DNA of 55,144 bases from Galbitalea sp036271795 (GTDB taxonomy: Bacteria > Actinomycetota > Actinomycetes > Actinomycetales > Microbacteriaceae), in NCBI GenBank assembly GCA_036271795.1, contig DATAZY010000104.1, positions 1 to 55,144 on the forward strand, in the 5' to 3' direction. This document shows positions 39,184 to 48,330 of the stretch, piece after piece. The first letter of the stretch is position 1. Each line of letters starts with the position of its first letter. The position numbers were made by a program, and so were the translations under genes. The notes under the pieces were generated by a model, which ran no database searches, was not told the DNA's origin, and saw only the letters and a program-made list of their open reading frames with translations.

Positions 39184-41040
39184 GTGGTGGCCACAGCCCT
39201 GTATCGCCGGTATCGCCCGGAGACGTTTGCCGAGTTGATCGGCCAGTCGCAGGTGACCGATCCGCTGCGAACTGCGCTGCGCACCGACCGAGTGAACCAC
39301 GCCTATCTTTTCAGCGGTCCCCGCGGGTGCGGCAAGACCACGTCGGCACGCATCCTCGCCCGCTGCCTGAACTGTTCTGAGGGTCCAACCGATACGCCGT
39401 GCGGCAAGTGTCCGAGTTGTATCGAACTGTCTCGAGAGGGCGGGGGGTCGCTGGATGTCGTCGAGATCGACGCCGCATCCCACAATGGGGTCGACGACGC
39501 CCGGGACCTTCGCGAGCGCGCGGTCTTCGCGCCGGCGCGGGACCGCTACAAGATCTTCATTCTCGATGAGGCACACATGGTCACGCCGCAGGGATTCAAC
39601 GCCCTGCTGAAGATCGTCGAGGAGCCGCCGGACCACGTCAAGTTCATCTTCGCGACGACCGAGCCCGAGAAGGTCATCGGCACCATTCGGTCGCGCACGC
39701 ATCACTATCCGTTCCGGCTCGTGCCGCCCGCGCAGATGCTTGAGTACACGCAGACGCTGTGCGACGCCGAGGGAATCACGGTTGCCCCGGGCGTGCTTTC
39801 GCTCGTGGTCCGCGCCGGCGGCGGGTCGGTGCGAGACACGCTCTCGCTCCTCGACCAATTGATGGCCGGCTCCGAAGGCACGACCATCGAGTACGAGCGC
39901 GCGGTTGCCTTGCTCGGCTACACCAACAGCGCTCTGCTCGACGAGGTCATCGACGCAATCGGCGCCCGAGATGCGGCGGCGGCGTTCACGGCGGTCGATC
40001 GCGTCATCCAGACTGGTCAGGACCCTCGCCGTTTCGTCGAAGACCTGCTCGAGCGATTCCGTGACCTGATCGTCGTCGGAGCGACATCCGCGGAGGGTGC
40101 GGCGGCCGTGCTGCGCGGAACGCCTCAGGATGAACTGGACCGCATGGCCGTACAAGCCAAGAAGTTCGGTGACGCGGAGCTCTCGCGAGCAGCGGATGTC
40201 GCCAACGCGGCACTGACCGAGATGACGGGCGCGACTTCCCCCCGGCTGCATCTCGAACTTATGGTTGCGCGGATCCTTGTCCCGGAGAGCGACGAATCGG
40301 AGCGCGGCGCCCTCGCCCGGGTCGAGCGACTCGAACGTCGCATCGGGGTGGATGGCGCTGCCGAGGTCGCTGAGCCAAAGAAGGCATCCAAGTCGGCAGA
40401 GCCGTCAGCACCGAAGGCGGCAGAGCCGGCGCCCCCCGCACCGACAGCTCCGACAGCGACGGACCCGGTCGCCGAAGCCAAGACCGTGAGCATCCAGCAG
40501 ATGCGTGATTCCTGGCCGGAGATCCTTGAAGTCGTCCACAAGGCGAAGCTCAACGCCTGGATGGTGGTCTACACGAGCGAGGCACGGGCGCTCGACGGCG
40601 ACATCCTGACCGTCACGTTTCCCAGCGAGACCGACGTCGCGAACTTCAAGCAGCCTCAGGGCGCCGCCGAGGGCGTGAGCGAATACCTGCGCAATGCCAT
40701 CGTCGAGGTGATCGGGCTGCGTGTGAAGTTCATTGCAAAGGTCGAGCCGACACTTGCCGATGAAACTGAGCCCGAACCAACCGAGCCCGACACCGAGCCC
40801 GCCGTCGACGCTGCGGGATGGGCCGTTGCCGAAATCCCGGCCTCCCAGGACAACATGGAATCGTCGAGTGCCGCAGTGAAACCGACCGAAGCGAAGCAGG
40901 CAGCGGCACCGGTGGCCGCGGCGGCGACGAGCGCCCCGGAACCCCAGCGTTACGGAGAGTCGGTCGTGCGCGAGATTCTCGGCGCCAGTTTTATCGAGGA
41001 ACAAGCCGTGGCTCCCCGAGTCACGCCGAGGGAAAACTAA
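39184..41040 (+). CDS. dnaX: DNA polymerase III subunits gamma/tau
   Basis: The protein has about 618 residues from GTG 39184 (GTG 39187 equally possible; no clear ribosome site). It starts A-L-Y-R-R-Y-R-P-E-T-F-A-E-L-I-G-Q, has Walker A G-P-R-G-C-G-K-T-T, a four-cysteine zinc module (C-L-N-C...C-G-K-C-P-S-C), the D-E-A-H-M sequence and a sensor region, then a Pro/Ala/Glu-rich C-terminal part. It is the clamp-loader ATPase. recR follows 3 bp after the stop, the usual pairing. I saw no slippery site for gamma production. Confidence 0.96.
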   Translation: MVATALYRRYRPETFAELIGQSQVTDPLRTALRTDRVNHAYLFSGPRGCGKTTSARILARCLNCSEGPTDTPCGKCPSCIELSREGGGSLDVVEIDAASHNGVDDARDLRERAVFAPARDRYKIFILDEAHMVTPQGFNALLKIVEEPPDHVKFIFATTEPEKVIGTIRSRTHHYPFRLVPPAQMLEYTQTLCDAEGITVAPGVLSLVVRAGGGSVRDTLSLLDQLMAGSEGTTIEYERAVALLGYTNSALLDEVIDAIGARDAAAAFTAVDRVIQTGQDPRRFVEDLLERFRDLIVVGATSAEGAAAVLRGTPQDELDRMAVQAKKFGDAELSRAADVANAALTEMTGATSPRLHLELMVARILVPESDESERGALARVERLERRIGVDGAAEVAEPKKASKSAEPSAPKAAEPAPPAPTAPTATDPVAEAKTVSIQQMRDSWPEILEVVHKAKLNAWMVVYTSEARALDGDILTVTFPSETDVANFKQPQGAAEGVSEYLRNAIVEVIGLRVKFIAKVEPTLADETEPEPTEPDTEPAVDAAGWAVAEIPASQDNMESSSAAVKPTEAKQAAAPVAAAATSAPEPQRYGESVVREILGASFIEEQAVAPRVTPREN

Positions 41041-41043
41041 ACC

Positions 41044-41643
41044 GTGTACGAGGGAATCGTCCAGGACCTCATCGACGAGTTGGGGCGCCTCCCCGGAATC
41101 GGACCGAAGTCGGCGCAGCGCATCGCGTTCCACATCCTCACGACCGAAAGCTTCGACGTCACACATTTGGCCGAGGTACTCATGACGGTCAAAGAGAAGG
41201 TGCGCTTCTGCGATATTTGCGGCAACGTCACAGAAGAGGAGATCTGCAACATCTGCCGCGACCCTCGCCGTTCCGCCGCGACGATCTGCGTTGTCGAGGA
41301 GGCCAAGGATGTCCAGGCCATCGAGAGGACCCGTGAGTTCCGCGGCCTGTACCACGTGCTCGGCGGCGCGATCAGCCCGATCGACGGCATCGGTCCTGAC
41401 GATCTGAACATCCGCAAGTTGGTCCAGCGCCTGGCCGATGGCACCGTCACCGAGGTGATCATCGCCACCGACCCCAACCTCGAGGGCGAGGCGACCGCGA
41501 CCTATCTCAGCCGACTGCTCGTCCAGCCGAACCTCACAGTGACGCGGCTCGCATCCGGTCTCCCGGTCGGCGGCGATCTCGAATACGCCGACGAAGTCAC
41601 CCTCGGCCGAGCGTTCGAGGGGCGCAGGCTCGTTGAGCAATAG
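41044..41643 (+). CDS. recR: Recombination mediator protein RecR
   Basis: The 199-residue protein has the N-terminal HhH segment (L-P-G-I-G-P-K-S-A-Q-R), the C4 zinc finger (C-D-I-C-G-N-V...C-N-I-C), and a Toprim domain (I-C-V-V-E-E, A-T-D-P-N-L-E-G-E-A-T-A-T-Y). It loads RecA in the RecF pathway with RecO. Start is GTG 41044, directly after dnaX. Confidence 0.97.
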   Translation: MYEGIVQDLIDELGRLPGIGPKSAQRIAFHILTTESFDVTHLAEVLMTVKEKVRFCDICGNVTEEEICNICRDPRRSAATICVVEEAKDVQAIERTREFRGLYHVLGGAISPIDGIGPDDLNIRKLVQRLADGTVTEVIIATDPNLEGEATATYLSRLLVQPNLTVTRLASGLPVGGDLEYADEVTLGRAFEGRRLVEQ

Positions 41644-41723
41644 CGCTCTTCTCGAGCGCGCCGCGCCCTGTTTTCGGGCCATTACACTGAACTCTGGACC
41701 ACCACACCGCCCAGGAGTATCGC

Positions 41724-42992
41724 GTGAGTTTGATCGTACAGAAGTACGGAGGATCCTCCGTCGCTGACGCCGAGAGCATCAAGCGGGTCGCGAAACGCAT
41801 CGTCGAAACGCGCAAAGCGGGCAACGAAGTCGTCGTTGTGGTGTCCGCGATGGGCGACACGACCGATGAACTGATGGACCTCGCCAATGAGGTCGTTCCC
41901 GCCCCGAGCGGCCGCGAACTCGACATGCTTCTGACGGCGGGGGAGCGCATTTCGATGGCGCTTCTCGCGATGGCAATCAAGAGCCTCGGCGTCGAGGCAC
42001 GCAGCTACACCGGCAGCCAGGCCGGCATGATCACGGATGCCCAGCACGGGTCGGCACGGATCGTGGATGTCACTCCCGTGCGGGTCCGCAACGCCATCGA
42101 CGCCGGCGCCGTCGCGATTGTCGCCGGCTTCCAGGGCTTCAACCGCGGCACCGGTGACATCACTACCCTTGGCCGTGGCGGATCGGACACGACAGCCGTC
42201 GCGCTCGCCGCCGCCCTCGGCGCGGACGTATGCGAGATCTATACGGACGTGGACGGCGTCTTCACGACCGATCCGCGGATGGTCCCGTCCGCCCGGAAAA
42301 TCGCGAAGATCACCAGCGAGGAAATGCTCGAGCTGGCTGCCGCGGGAGCCAAGGTTTTGTACATCCGTGCCGTCGAATACGCTCGCAGGCACGGGGTTAC
42401 CCTTCATGTACGGTCGTCGTTCAACAACAACACGGGCACTCTGGTCGTCAACCCGGTGGAGGGAGAAAGCAACGTGGAAGAGCCACTCATTGCGGGAGTC
42501 GCTGCAGATCTCAGCCAGGCCAAGATCACGGTCTCCGGTGTTCCCGACATCCCCGGCAAGGCCGCGCAGATCTTCACGGTGGTCGCGACCGCCGGCGCCA
42601 ACATCGACATGATCGTGCAGAACGTCTCTCGCAGCGAGACATCCAACACCGATATTTCCTTCACGCTGCCGAAGAGTGACGGACCAGTGACGCTGGCTGC
42701 GCTCGAAGCAGCGAAGGGCGACATTGGCTTCGAGAGCCTGCAGTTCGACGACCAGATCGGCAAGCTTTCCCTGGTCGGCGCGGGGATGCGGACCAACGCG
42801 GGCGTCTCGGCGAAACTCTTCACCGCCCTCTATGAAGCGGGCATCAATATCGAAATGATCTCGACCAGCGAGATCCGAATCTCGGTGGTGACGCGCGCGG
42901 ACACCATCAAGCACGCCGTCGCCGTCGTTCACTCAGCATTCGACCTCGACGGAAGCGAAGAGGCGAAGGTTCACGGCGGAACCGGGCGCTAG
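41724..42992 (+). CDS. lysC: Aspartate kinase
   Basis: The 422-residue protein begins V-Q-K-Y-G-G-S-S-V-A-D (the K-x-G-G-S-S/T-V signature), has G-R-G-G-S-D-T-T and Y-T-D-V-D-G-V-F-T-T-D-P, and ends in two ACT domains (I-T-V-S-G-V-P-D-I-P-G and L-S-L-V-G-A-G-M-R-T-N-A-G-V), as in feedback-regulated actinobacterial Ask. It makes aspartyl phosphate for lysine, threonine and methionine synthesis. An internal start for the beta subunit (around the methionine near 42326 or the GTG near 42475) is known for relatives. asd follows. Confidence 0.97.
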   Translation: MSLIVQKYGGSSVADAESIKRVAKRIVETRKAGNEVVVVVSAMGDTTDELMDLANEVVPAPSGRELDMLLTAGERISMALLAMAIKSLGVEARSYTGSQAGMITDAQHGSARIVDVTPVRVRNAIDAGAVAIVAGFQGFNRGTGDITTLGRGGSDTTAVALAAALGADVCEIYTDVDGVFTTDPRMVPSARKIAKITSEEMLELAAAGAKVLYIRAVEYARRHGVTLHVRSSFNNNTGTLVVNPVEGESNVEEPLIAGVAADLSQAKITVSGVPDIPGKAAQIFTVVATAGANIDMIVQNVSRSETSNTDISFTLPKSDGPVTLAALEAAKGDIGFESLQFDDQIGKLSLVGAGMRTNAGVSAKLFTALYEAGINIEMISTSEIRISVVTRADTIKHAVAVVHSAFDLDGSEEAKVHGGTGR

Positions 42993-43078
42993 TCGGGTTC
43001 AGGACGCAACCTGCCGACATCCGGGGTCACCCGCATCGTAAACTTGGGCTCAGTTCCGTTCGACGTGAGGCAATGGTC

Positions 43079-44143
43079 ATGGGTTCAACAGCAGGTATCC
43101 GCATCGGCGTCGTCGGCGCCACCGGACAGGTCGGCGCCGTCGTGCGCCAGTTGCTCGAGGAGCGGGACTTTCCGGTAGCCGAGATTCGTTACTTCGCTTC
43201 GGCCCGCAGCGCGGGCTCGACCCTGCCATGGAAGAGTGAGGACATCGTCATCGAGGACGCCTCCACGGCAGACCCGACCGGGCTCGATGTTGCGATCTTT
43301 TCCGCCGGCGCGACCATGTCGAAAATCCAGGCCCCGCGATTCGCCGCCGCGGGTGTGCTCGTGATCGACAACTCATCCGCCTGGCGAATGGACCCGGATG
43401 TCCCGCTCGTCGTGAGCGAAGTCAACGCGCACGCGCTGGATGACGCCCACAAAGGCATCGTCGCGAATCCAAACTGCACCACCATGGCGGCCATGCCCGT
43501 GCTCAAGGTTCTGAGCGACGACGCAGGACTCACCCGGTTGATCGTTTCGACCTACCAGGCCGTTTCGGGTGCCGGGCTGGCCGGAAGCGAGGAACTCCTC
43601 GAACAGGCACGCGCGGGAGTGGAGCAAAACACCATCGGACTCGTGCACGATGGTTCCGCTGTCGAGTTCCCCGTGGCATCCAAGTTCCCCGCGACGATCG
43701 CTTTCGACGTTATCCCGCAAGCGGGCAATTTTGTGGACGACGGCCAGTTCGAGACCGATGAGGAAAAGAAGCTGCGCAACGAGAGCCGCAAGATTCTCGA
43801 GCTCCCTGAGCTGCTGGTCAGCGGAACCTGTGTTCGCGTGCCTGTTTTCACCGGCCACTCGCTCTCGATCAACGCAGAGTTCGCGTCGTCCCTGTCGGTC
43901 GAGCGCGCCCGTGAGCTACTCGCGGATGCTCCCGGCGTGGTCCTGATGGATGTTCCGACCCCGCTCTTCGCGGCCGGGAAGGACCCGTCGTATGTCGGCC
44001 GCATCCGCCAGGACGAGGGCGTGCCGAACAACCGCGGCCTGGCGCTGTTCATCAGCAACGACAACCTGCGTAAGGGTGCGGCGCTCAACGCGGTGCAGAT
44101 CGCCGAGCTCGTTGCGACCAGGCTGGTCGCGGCCCCTAGCTGA
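43079..44143 (+). CDS. asd: Aspartate-semialdehyde dehydrogenase
   Basis: From ATG 43079 (GAGG lies 8 bp before it; ATG 43073 is too close to that site) the protein has 354 residues with G-V-V-G-A-T-G-Q-V-G-A-V, the catalytic N-P-N-C-T-T, and the R-V-P-V-F-T-G-H-S segment. It reduces aspartyl phosphate to the semialdehyde. It forms the lysC-asd unit, with an 86-bp gap. Its last 8 bp overlap the convergent next gene. Confidence 0.97.
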   Translation: MGSTAGIRIGVVGATGQVGAVVRQLLEERDFPVAEIRYFASARSAGSTLPWKSEDIVIEDASTADPTGLDVAIFSAGATMSKIQAPRFAAAGVLVIDNSSAWRMDPDVPLVVSEVNAHALDDAHKGIVANPNCTTMAAMPVLKVLSDDAGLTRLIVSTYQAVSGAGLAGSEELLEQARAGVEQNTIGLVHDGSAVEFPVASKFPATIAFDVIPQAGNFVDDGQFETDEEKKLRNESRKILELPELLVSGTCVRVPVFTGHSLSINAEFASSLSVERARELLADAPGVVLMDVPTPLFAAGKDPSYVGRIRQDEGVPNNRGLALFISNDNLRKGAALNAVQIAELVATRLVAAPS

Positions 44144-45005
44144 CCCCAGCGGCGGCAAGCGCCGCGCGTGCTCCGGCAGCAGCCTCGGCGAGCGCAACCT
44201 CCACGGGCAGTGACCGTGATCGCCTAGACATCATCTCGATACCCCACGGTCCGTCGAACCCGATTGTGGCGACCACGCGAACAAATGCAGGCACGTCGAA
44301 GGCCCCGTTCCCGGGCACCAAGCGGTTGTCGAAGGTGTCGTCGAAGAGCGTGCCGACCGGCTCTGCCGGCGCGTCGGAAAGTTCGACGGCGAAGAGAAAC
44401 TCCGCGGGCAGCGTCCCGTCGAGCATCTCGTAGGCGACCCCGGCCCGGTAAAGGTGCCACGGGTCGAGCAGGATGCCCCCCGCGGGATGTGCGAGCCCGA
44501 CCACCATCGGAATAGCCGCCGTGATCACGTCGAGGCCGGAATGGGCCGCAGGTTCCAGGGCGATCCGAGTGCCGTGCGCCTCGGCCTCGTCGGCGAGTGC
44601 CTCGAACTCGCCGCGAACGCGCCGCAGGTCTCTCGAGTCTGCGGGCTGTCCGCTTCCAGCTTTGATGTGGTGTGCGCCCAGTTCGCCAGCCGCCTCGAGC
44701 AATAGCGCGCGCCGGGCATCCGATGCGACACGTCGATCACCCGTCGAGCACCAGTCGTTGAGGAATTCGACCTCGATCGTGGTCAGGCCCGCAGCTCCGA
44801 TCATGTCTCTGAGAGCGGTGAATCCAATCGACTGGCGCACGACCTCAAGGTCCGCGAGCTCGAGGCCGATCCCGGAGTATCCCGCTGCGGCAACCGCGCG
44901 GACCCGAACATCGATGGGGATCGGACTCTCGTCGGCCGTGAGGCCCGGGCGTACATTGCCTGCAGAGGTCCAACAAGTCGCGAGGAGTTGGGGCATGCTG
45001 TCCAT
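44136..45005 (-). CDS. TIM-barrel sugar phosphate isomerase/epimerase family protein
   Basis: The roughly 289-residue protein resembles xylose-isomerase-like TIM-barrel enzymes (IolE/IolI type): G-Y-S-G-I-G-L-E-L-A-D-L, L-G-A-H-H-I-K-A-G, I-A-L-E-P-A-A-H-S-G with a putative metal-binding Glu, L-L-D-P-W-H-L-Y-R-A-G, V-E-L-S-D-A and a terminal W-G-I-E-M-M-S. The start is uncertain: ATG 45005 or 44996 fit the family, and 45041 is too long. The substrate is unknown. Divergent from the SGNH hydrolase gene. Confidence 0.82.
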   Translation of the reverse strand: MDSMPQLLATCWTSAGNVRPGLTADESPIPIDVRVRAVAAAGYSGIGLELADLEVVRQSIGFTALRDMIGAAGLTTIEVEFLNDWCSTGDRRVASDARRALLLEAAGELGAHHIKAGSGQPADSRDLRRVRGEFEALADEAEAHGTRIALEPAAHSGLDVITAAIPMVVGLAHPAGGILLDPWHLYRAGVAYEMLDGTLPAEFLFAVELSDAPAEPVGTLFDDTFDNRLVPGNGAFDVPAFVRVVATIGFDGPWGIEMMSRRSRSLPVEVALAEAAAGARAALAAAGVS

Positions 45006-45053
45006 TGTGGACTCTGGACCCTCCGAATCGCTTTCCCGCATCGAATAGGAGTC

Positions 45054-45632
45054 ATGACTCAGACGCGCGTCGCGTTCTACGGCGACTCATACACGCTCGG
45101 CACCGGTGCATCCGATGTCGCGCATCGATGGTCGACGATCATTTGCGGTCAGCGCGGATGGCGTGAGTTCAATCCGAGCGTCAATGGTCTGGGATTCGTT
45201 CGCAACCGCCGAAACTTCGGAGACGGCGACCTGCCGAGCCAGATCATCGCGAGCAACCCCGACATCGTGTTCGTGACTCTGGGGCTCAACGACAACTTCG
45301 CATTTGCGACCGACGCCGATCACATCCGCGTCCAGATCTCGACAGATCTCGAATATCTGCGGCTGGCCCTCCCGATGGCTCGATTCATCGTGGTCGAGCC
45401 GTTCTGGTATACGGATGACCGTCCGGACTCACTCAGCAGCATCACCGGTTGGCTGAAGGCGGCGGCGGCGTTCATCGACGCGGACTATGTCGTCGGCGCA
45501 TCGCACTGGATCGAGCACCACGCGGAGTGGATGGCCGTTGACGCCGAGCACCCGAACGATGACGGCTACGCCCAGATCGCCGCGAGGATGGATGCCGCCC
45601 TTGCGGCACTCCGCCTGCCCGCTCTCGTGTGA
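45054..45632 (+). CDS. SGNH/GDSL-type hydrolase
   Basis: From ATG 45054, behind AGGAG, the protein has 192 residues. The G-D-S-Y block with the catalytic serine is at residues 10-13, V-N-G-L-G-F forms block II, L-G-L-N-D-N block III, and D-A-E-H-P-N-D-D-G-Y holds the catalytic Asp-x-x-His. There is no signal peptide, so it is probably a cytosolic esterase or lipase-like enzyme of unknown substrate. mqo follows 16 bp downstream. Confidence 0.88.
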   Translation: MTQTRVAFYGDSYTLGTGASDVAHRWSTIICGQRGWREFNPSVNGLGFVRNRRNFGDGDLPSQIIASNPDIVFVTLGLNDNFAFATDADHIRVQISTDLEYLRLALPMARFIVVEPFWYTDDRPDSLSSITGWLKAAAAFIDADYVVGASHWIEHHAEWMAVDAEHPNDDGYAQIAARMDAALAALRLPALV

Positions 45633-45648
45633 CCGATAAACTGAGCCA

Positions 45649-47118
45649 GTGAACAAACCCATCGACGTTGCCCTCATCGGTGGCGGGATCATGAGCGCCA
45701 CCCTCGGGACCCTGCTCAAGCAGCTCGAACCGACCTGGAATATCCAAATCTTCGAGCGTCTCTCCGACGTCGCGCTCGAGAGTTCGAACCCCTGGAACAA
45801 CGCCGGCACCGGCCACTCCGCGTTGTGCGAACTCAACTACACGCCCGAGCGAGCCGACGGCACCATCGACATCTCCAGCGCGGTCAAGGTCAATGAGCAG
45901 TTCCAGGTGTCGCGCCAATTCTGGTCGCACCTGCTCGAGGTCGGTGCGCTGCCGGATCCGACGGCATTCATCAACTCGACACCGCACATGAGTTTTGTGA
46001 TGGGCGAAGACAACGTCGACTACCTGCGTAAACGCTACGAGGCACTCAAGGACCACCCGCTGTTCGAGGGGATGGAGTTCTCGACCGATGCTGCGGTCAT
46101 CCGCAAGTGGGCCCCACTTCTGATCCCTGGACGCCGTAAGGACCAGCCGATCGCAGCCACCCACATCGCCGCGGGAACGGATGTCGACTTCGGTTCGCTT
46201 ACCAGGCTGTTGACTAATTACCTGACCAGCAACGGCGCGGGGCTCGTGGTCGAGGAGAGCGTCACGAAGCTCAAGCGCCGCAAGGGTCTCTGGCGAATCA
46301 CGACCAGGCACACGGTCGGCAACACTCCTGAGATCTACGACGCTCGGTTCGTCTTCGTCGGTGCGGGCGGCTACGCCCTGAATCTTCTGCAGAAGTCCGG
46401 CATCAAGGAGATCCGCGGTTTCGGCGGCTTCCCGGTCAGCGGGGAATTCCTCCGCACCGACAACCAGGAGCTCGTGCGGAAGCACCAGGCTAAGGTCTAT
46501 GGCAAGCCGGCCCTCGGCGCGCCGCCGATGTCGATGCCGCATCTCGACACCCGTGTCGTGGACGGACAGTCGAGCCTGATGTTCGGGCCGTACGCCGGAT
46601 TCAGCCCGAAGTTCCTGAAGAGCGGCACCCCACTTGACCTGATCAAGTCGATTCGCTGGCACAACCTGATCCCGATGATCGCGGCGGCGCTAAGCAACCT
46701 CGGCCTGGTGCGGTATCTCGTCGGGCAGCTGATCGCGCTGCCGTCGACCAAGTTCGACGCCCTGCTCGACTTCTTTCCCGACGCGGACCCGTCCGACTGG
46801 TACAAGATCACGGCGGGCCAGCGGGTGCAGGTCATTAAGAAGGATGCCAAAAAGGGCGGCGTCCTCCAGTTCGGCACCGAGGTGGTCGCCTCCGCGGACG
46901 GGACCATCGCGGGGCTGCTCGGGGCATCCCCGGGCGCTTCCACGGCCGTGCCGATCATGCTCGGACTGGTGGAGCAATGCTTCCCCGATTCCATCGAGGC
47001 CTGGCGCCCGAGGCTCGCAGTCATGGTCCCGAGCTATGGGACGCAGCTGTCCGACGATGTGAAGCTCGCAGCGAGTACCATCGCGAGCACGGCGAAAGAG
47101 TTGCAGATCGCTCCCTAG
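45649..47118 (+). CDS. mqo: Malate:quinone oxidoreductase
   Basis: The 489-residue protein has an FAD-binding N-terminus (V-A-L-I-G-G-G-I-M-S-A-T-L-G), the conserved W-N-N-A-G-T-G-H-S-A-L-C-E-L-N-Y-T-P segment, and F-V-G-A-G-G-Y-A-L-N-L-L-Q-K-S-G-I, which identify Mqo. It oxidises malate to oxaloacetate and passes electrons to quinone at the membrane. Start is GTG 45649. Family and length are unambiguous. Confidence 0.97.
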   Translation: MNKPIDVALIGGGIMSATLGTLLKQLEPTWNIQIFERLSDVALESSNPWNNAGTGHSALCELNYTPERADGTIDISSAVKVNEQFQVSRQFWSHLLEVGALPDPTAFINSTPHMSFVMGEDNVDYLRKRYEALKDHPLFEGMEFSTDAAVIRKWAPLLIPGRRKDQPIAATHIAAGTDVDFGSLTRLLTNYLTSNGAGLVVEESVTKLKRRKGLWRITTRHTVGNTPEIYDARFVFVGAGGYALNLLQKSGIKEIRGFGGFPVSGEFLRTDNQELVRKHQAKVYGKPALGAPPMSMPHLDTRVVDGQSSLMFGPYAGFSPKFLKSGTPLDLIKSIRWHNLIPMIAAALSNLGLVRYLVGQLIALPSTKFDALLDFFPDADPSDWYKITAGQRVQVIKKDAKKGGVLQFGTEVVASADGTIAGLLGASPGASTAVPIMLGLVEQCFPDSIEAWRPRLAVMVPSYGTQLSDDVKLAASTIASTAKELQIAP

Positions 47119-47142
47119 TCGCAAGGAGTTGGGCGACGCCTG

Positions 47143-47171
47143 TTGACAGACATTAGAACATATGTTCGAAT
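47143..47171 (+). promoter_or_regulatory. SOS box (LexA site) within the radical SAM gene promoter
   Basis: The palindrome GAAC-ATAT-GTTC (47156-47167), within TTAGAACATATGTTCGAA (47153-47170), is one base from the actinobacterial LexA consensus TCGAAC-N4-GTTCGA. A -35 TTGACA lies at 47143-47148, and the ATG at 47178 is about where transcription would start, so LexA would block the promoter directly. Confidence 0.75.
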
Positions 47172-47177
47172 GACTGG

Positions 47178-48212
47178 ATGCGGTGGCAAGCCCGGGAACT
47201 GAACGTCGACCAGAACGAGACCTTGCCCGGCCTCGCGCGCCTGAGCAACCTCGTTCGCTCCGTGCAGACGCCGGAATTCGCCGGAATCACCTTTCACGAG
47301 GTTCTCGCGAAGTCGGCGCTCAATCACGTGCCAGGACAGAGTGCACTCCCGTTTGGCTGGACGATCAATCCGTATCGCGGCTGCAGCCACGCCTGCGTGT
47401 ACTGTTTTGCGCGCAACACTCACACCTACCTGGACCTGGACGCCGGCAAGGATTTCGACAACCAGATCATCGTCAAGGTCAACGTTGCCGAGGTGCTCGC
47501 TCGGGAACTTGCACGCCCAAGCTGGGGTAGGCATCCGGTCGCACTCGGCACAAATACTGACCCGTACCAGCGCGCCGAGGGTCGCTACCAGCTCATGCCG
47601 GGCATCATCCAGGCGCTGGCGAACAGTGGCACGCCGTTCAGCATCCTGACCAAGGGGAGCCTCCTCCGACGCGACCTTCCGCTGTTGGCGCAGGTGAACG
47701 AGCGGGTGCCCGTGGACCTGGCGATGTCGATCGCGGTGTACGACGACGAACTGCAGCAGTCGGTGGAGCCGGGGACGCCGAGCACGACCGCCCGACTCGC
47801 GACGGTGACTGCTGCGCGCGAAGCCGGGCTTCCTGTCACCGTGTTCCTGATGCCGATCCTGCCGTACCTGACGGACACGCGTGCACATCTGGATGCTGCG
47901 CTCGAACGCGTCGCGGCTTCGGGTGCAACCGCCGTCATGCACACCGCGCTGCATCTGCGCCCCGGCACCAAAGAATGGTTTATGCAGTGGCTCGGCGAAG
48001 CGCGTCCGGAACTCGTCCCGCGCTACGAGGCGATGTACAAATTCAGCGCGTATGCGCCCAAGGAATACCGCAAGTGGCTGGCAGACAAGTTCCGTCCTTT
48101 GGCACGCAAGCACGGCCTCGGGCGTGGCCAGGCCGAGCCCGTCACTGGCACCGTGCGGTCCCGCGCGCTTCGTTCCCCTGTGCAGGCAGACGGAGAACCA
48201 ACACTCTTCTGA
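47178..48212 (+). CDS. Rv2578c-family radical SAM protein
   Basis: The 344-residue protein has the N-terminal M-R-W and F-G-W-T-I-N-P-Y-R-G-C-S-H-A-C-V-Y-C-F-A-R, with the three cysteines of a C-x3-C-x2-C iron-sulfur motif, and G-T-N-T-D-P-Y-Q plus L-T-K-G-S-L-L-R-R-D, typical of the SplB-like Rv2578c family. SplB-related enzymes repair UV photoproducts, but the role of this group is not established. The LexA-type box over its promoter supports a DNA-damage function. In M. tuberculosis the homologue is, as I recall, also listed with an SOS box. Confidence 0.9.
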   Translation: MRWQARELNVDQNETLPGLARLSNLVRSVQTPEFAGITFHEVLAKSALNHVPGQSALPFGWTINPYRGCSHACVYCFARNTHTYLDLDAGKDFDNQIIVKVNVAEVLARELARPSWGRHPVALGTNTDPYQRAEGRYQLMPGIIQALANSGTPFSILTKGSLLRRDLPLLAQVNERVPVDLAMSIAVYDDELQQSVEPGTPSTTARLATVTAAREAGLPVTVFLMPILPYLTDTRAHLDAALERVAASGATAVMHTALHLRPGTKEWFMQWLGEARPELVPRYEAMYKFSAYAPKEYRKWLADKFRPLARKHGLGRGQAEPVTGTVRSRALRSPVQADGEPTLF

Positions 48213-48330
48213 CAGCAGCCCTCGACGGCCTGAAGAAACCGCAACGCACCCAGAAGACGGGGTACTCGACCTGTCTGTGCGGTGCGATACTGCGGTAGCG
48301 AATTAGTTTTGCGCCAAAGGAGTACCCGTG

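Noticed and set aside
39184..41040. Programmed frameshift in dnaX producing a gamma subunit
   Set aside because: No A-rich slippery heptamer with a following hairpin was seen in the relevant region.
39181..42932. Long minus-strand frames (356, 425 and 416 codons) opposite dnaX, recR and lysC
   Set aside because: They mirror strongly coding genes on the plus strand, have no domain pattern, and their composition is that of reverse-frame artefacts.
45472..46662. A 396-codon minus-strand frame opposite mqo
   Set aside because: mqo is unambiguous on the plus strand; the antisense frame has shadow composition (Arg, His, Asp-rich, no hydrophobic core).
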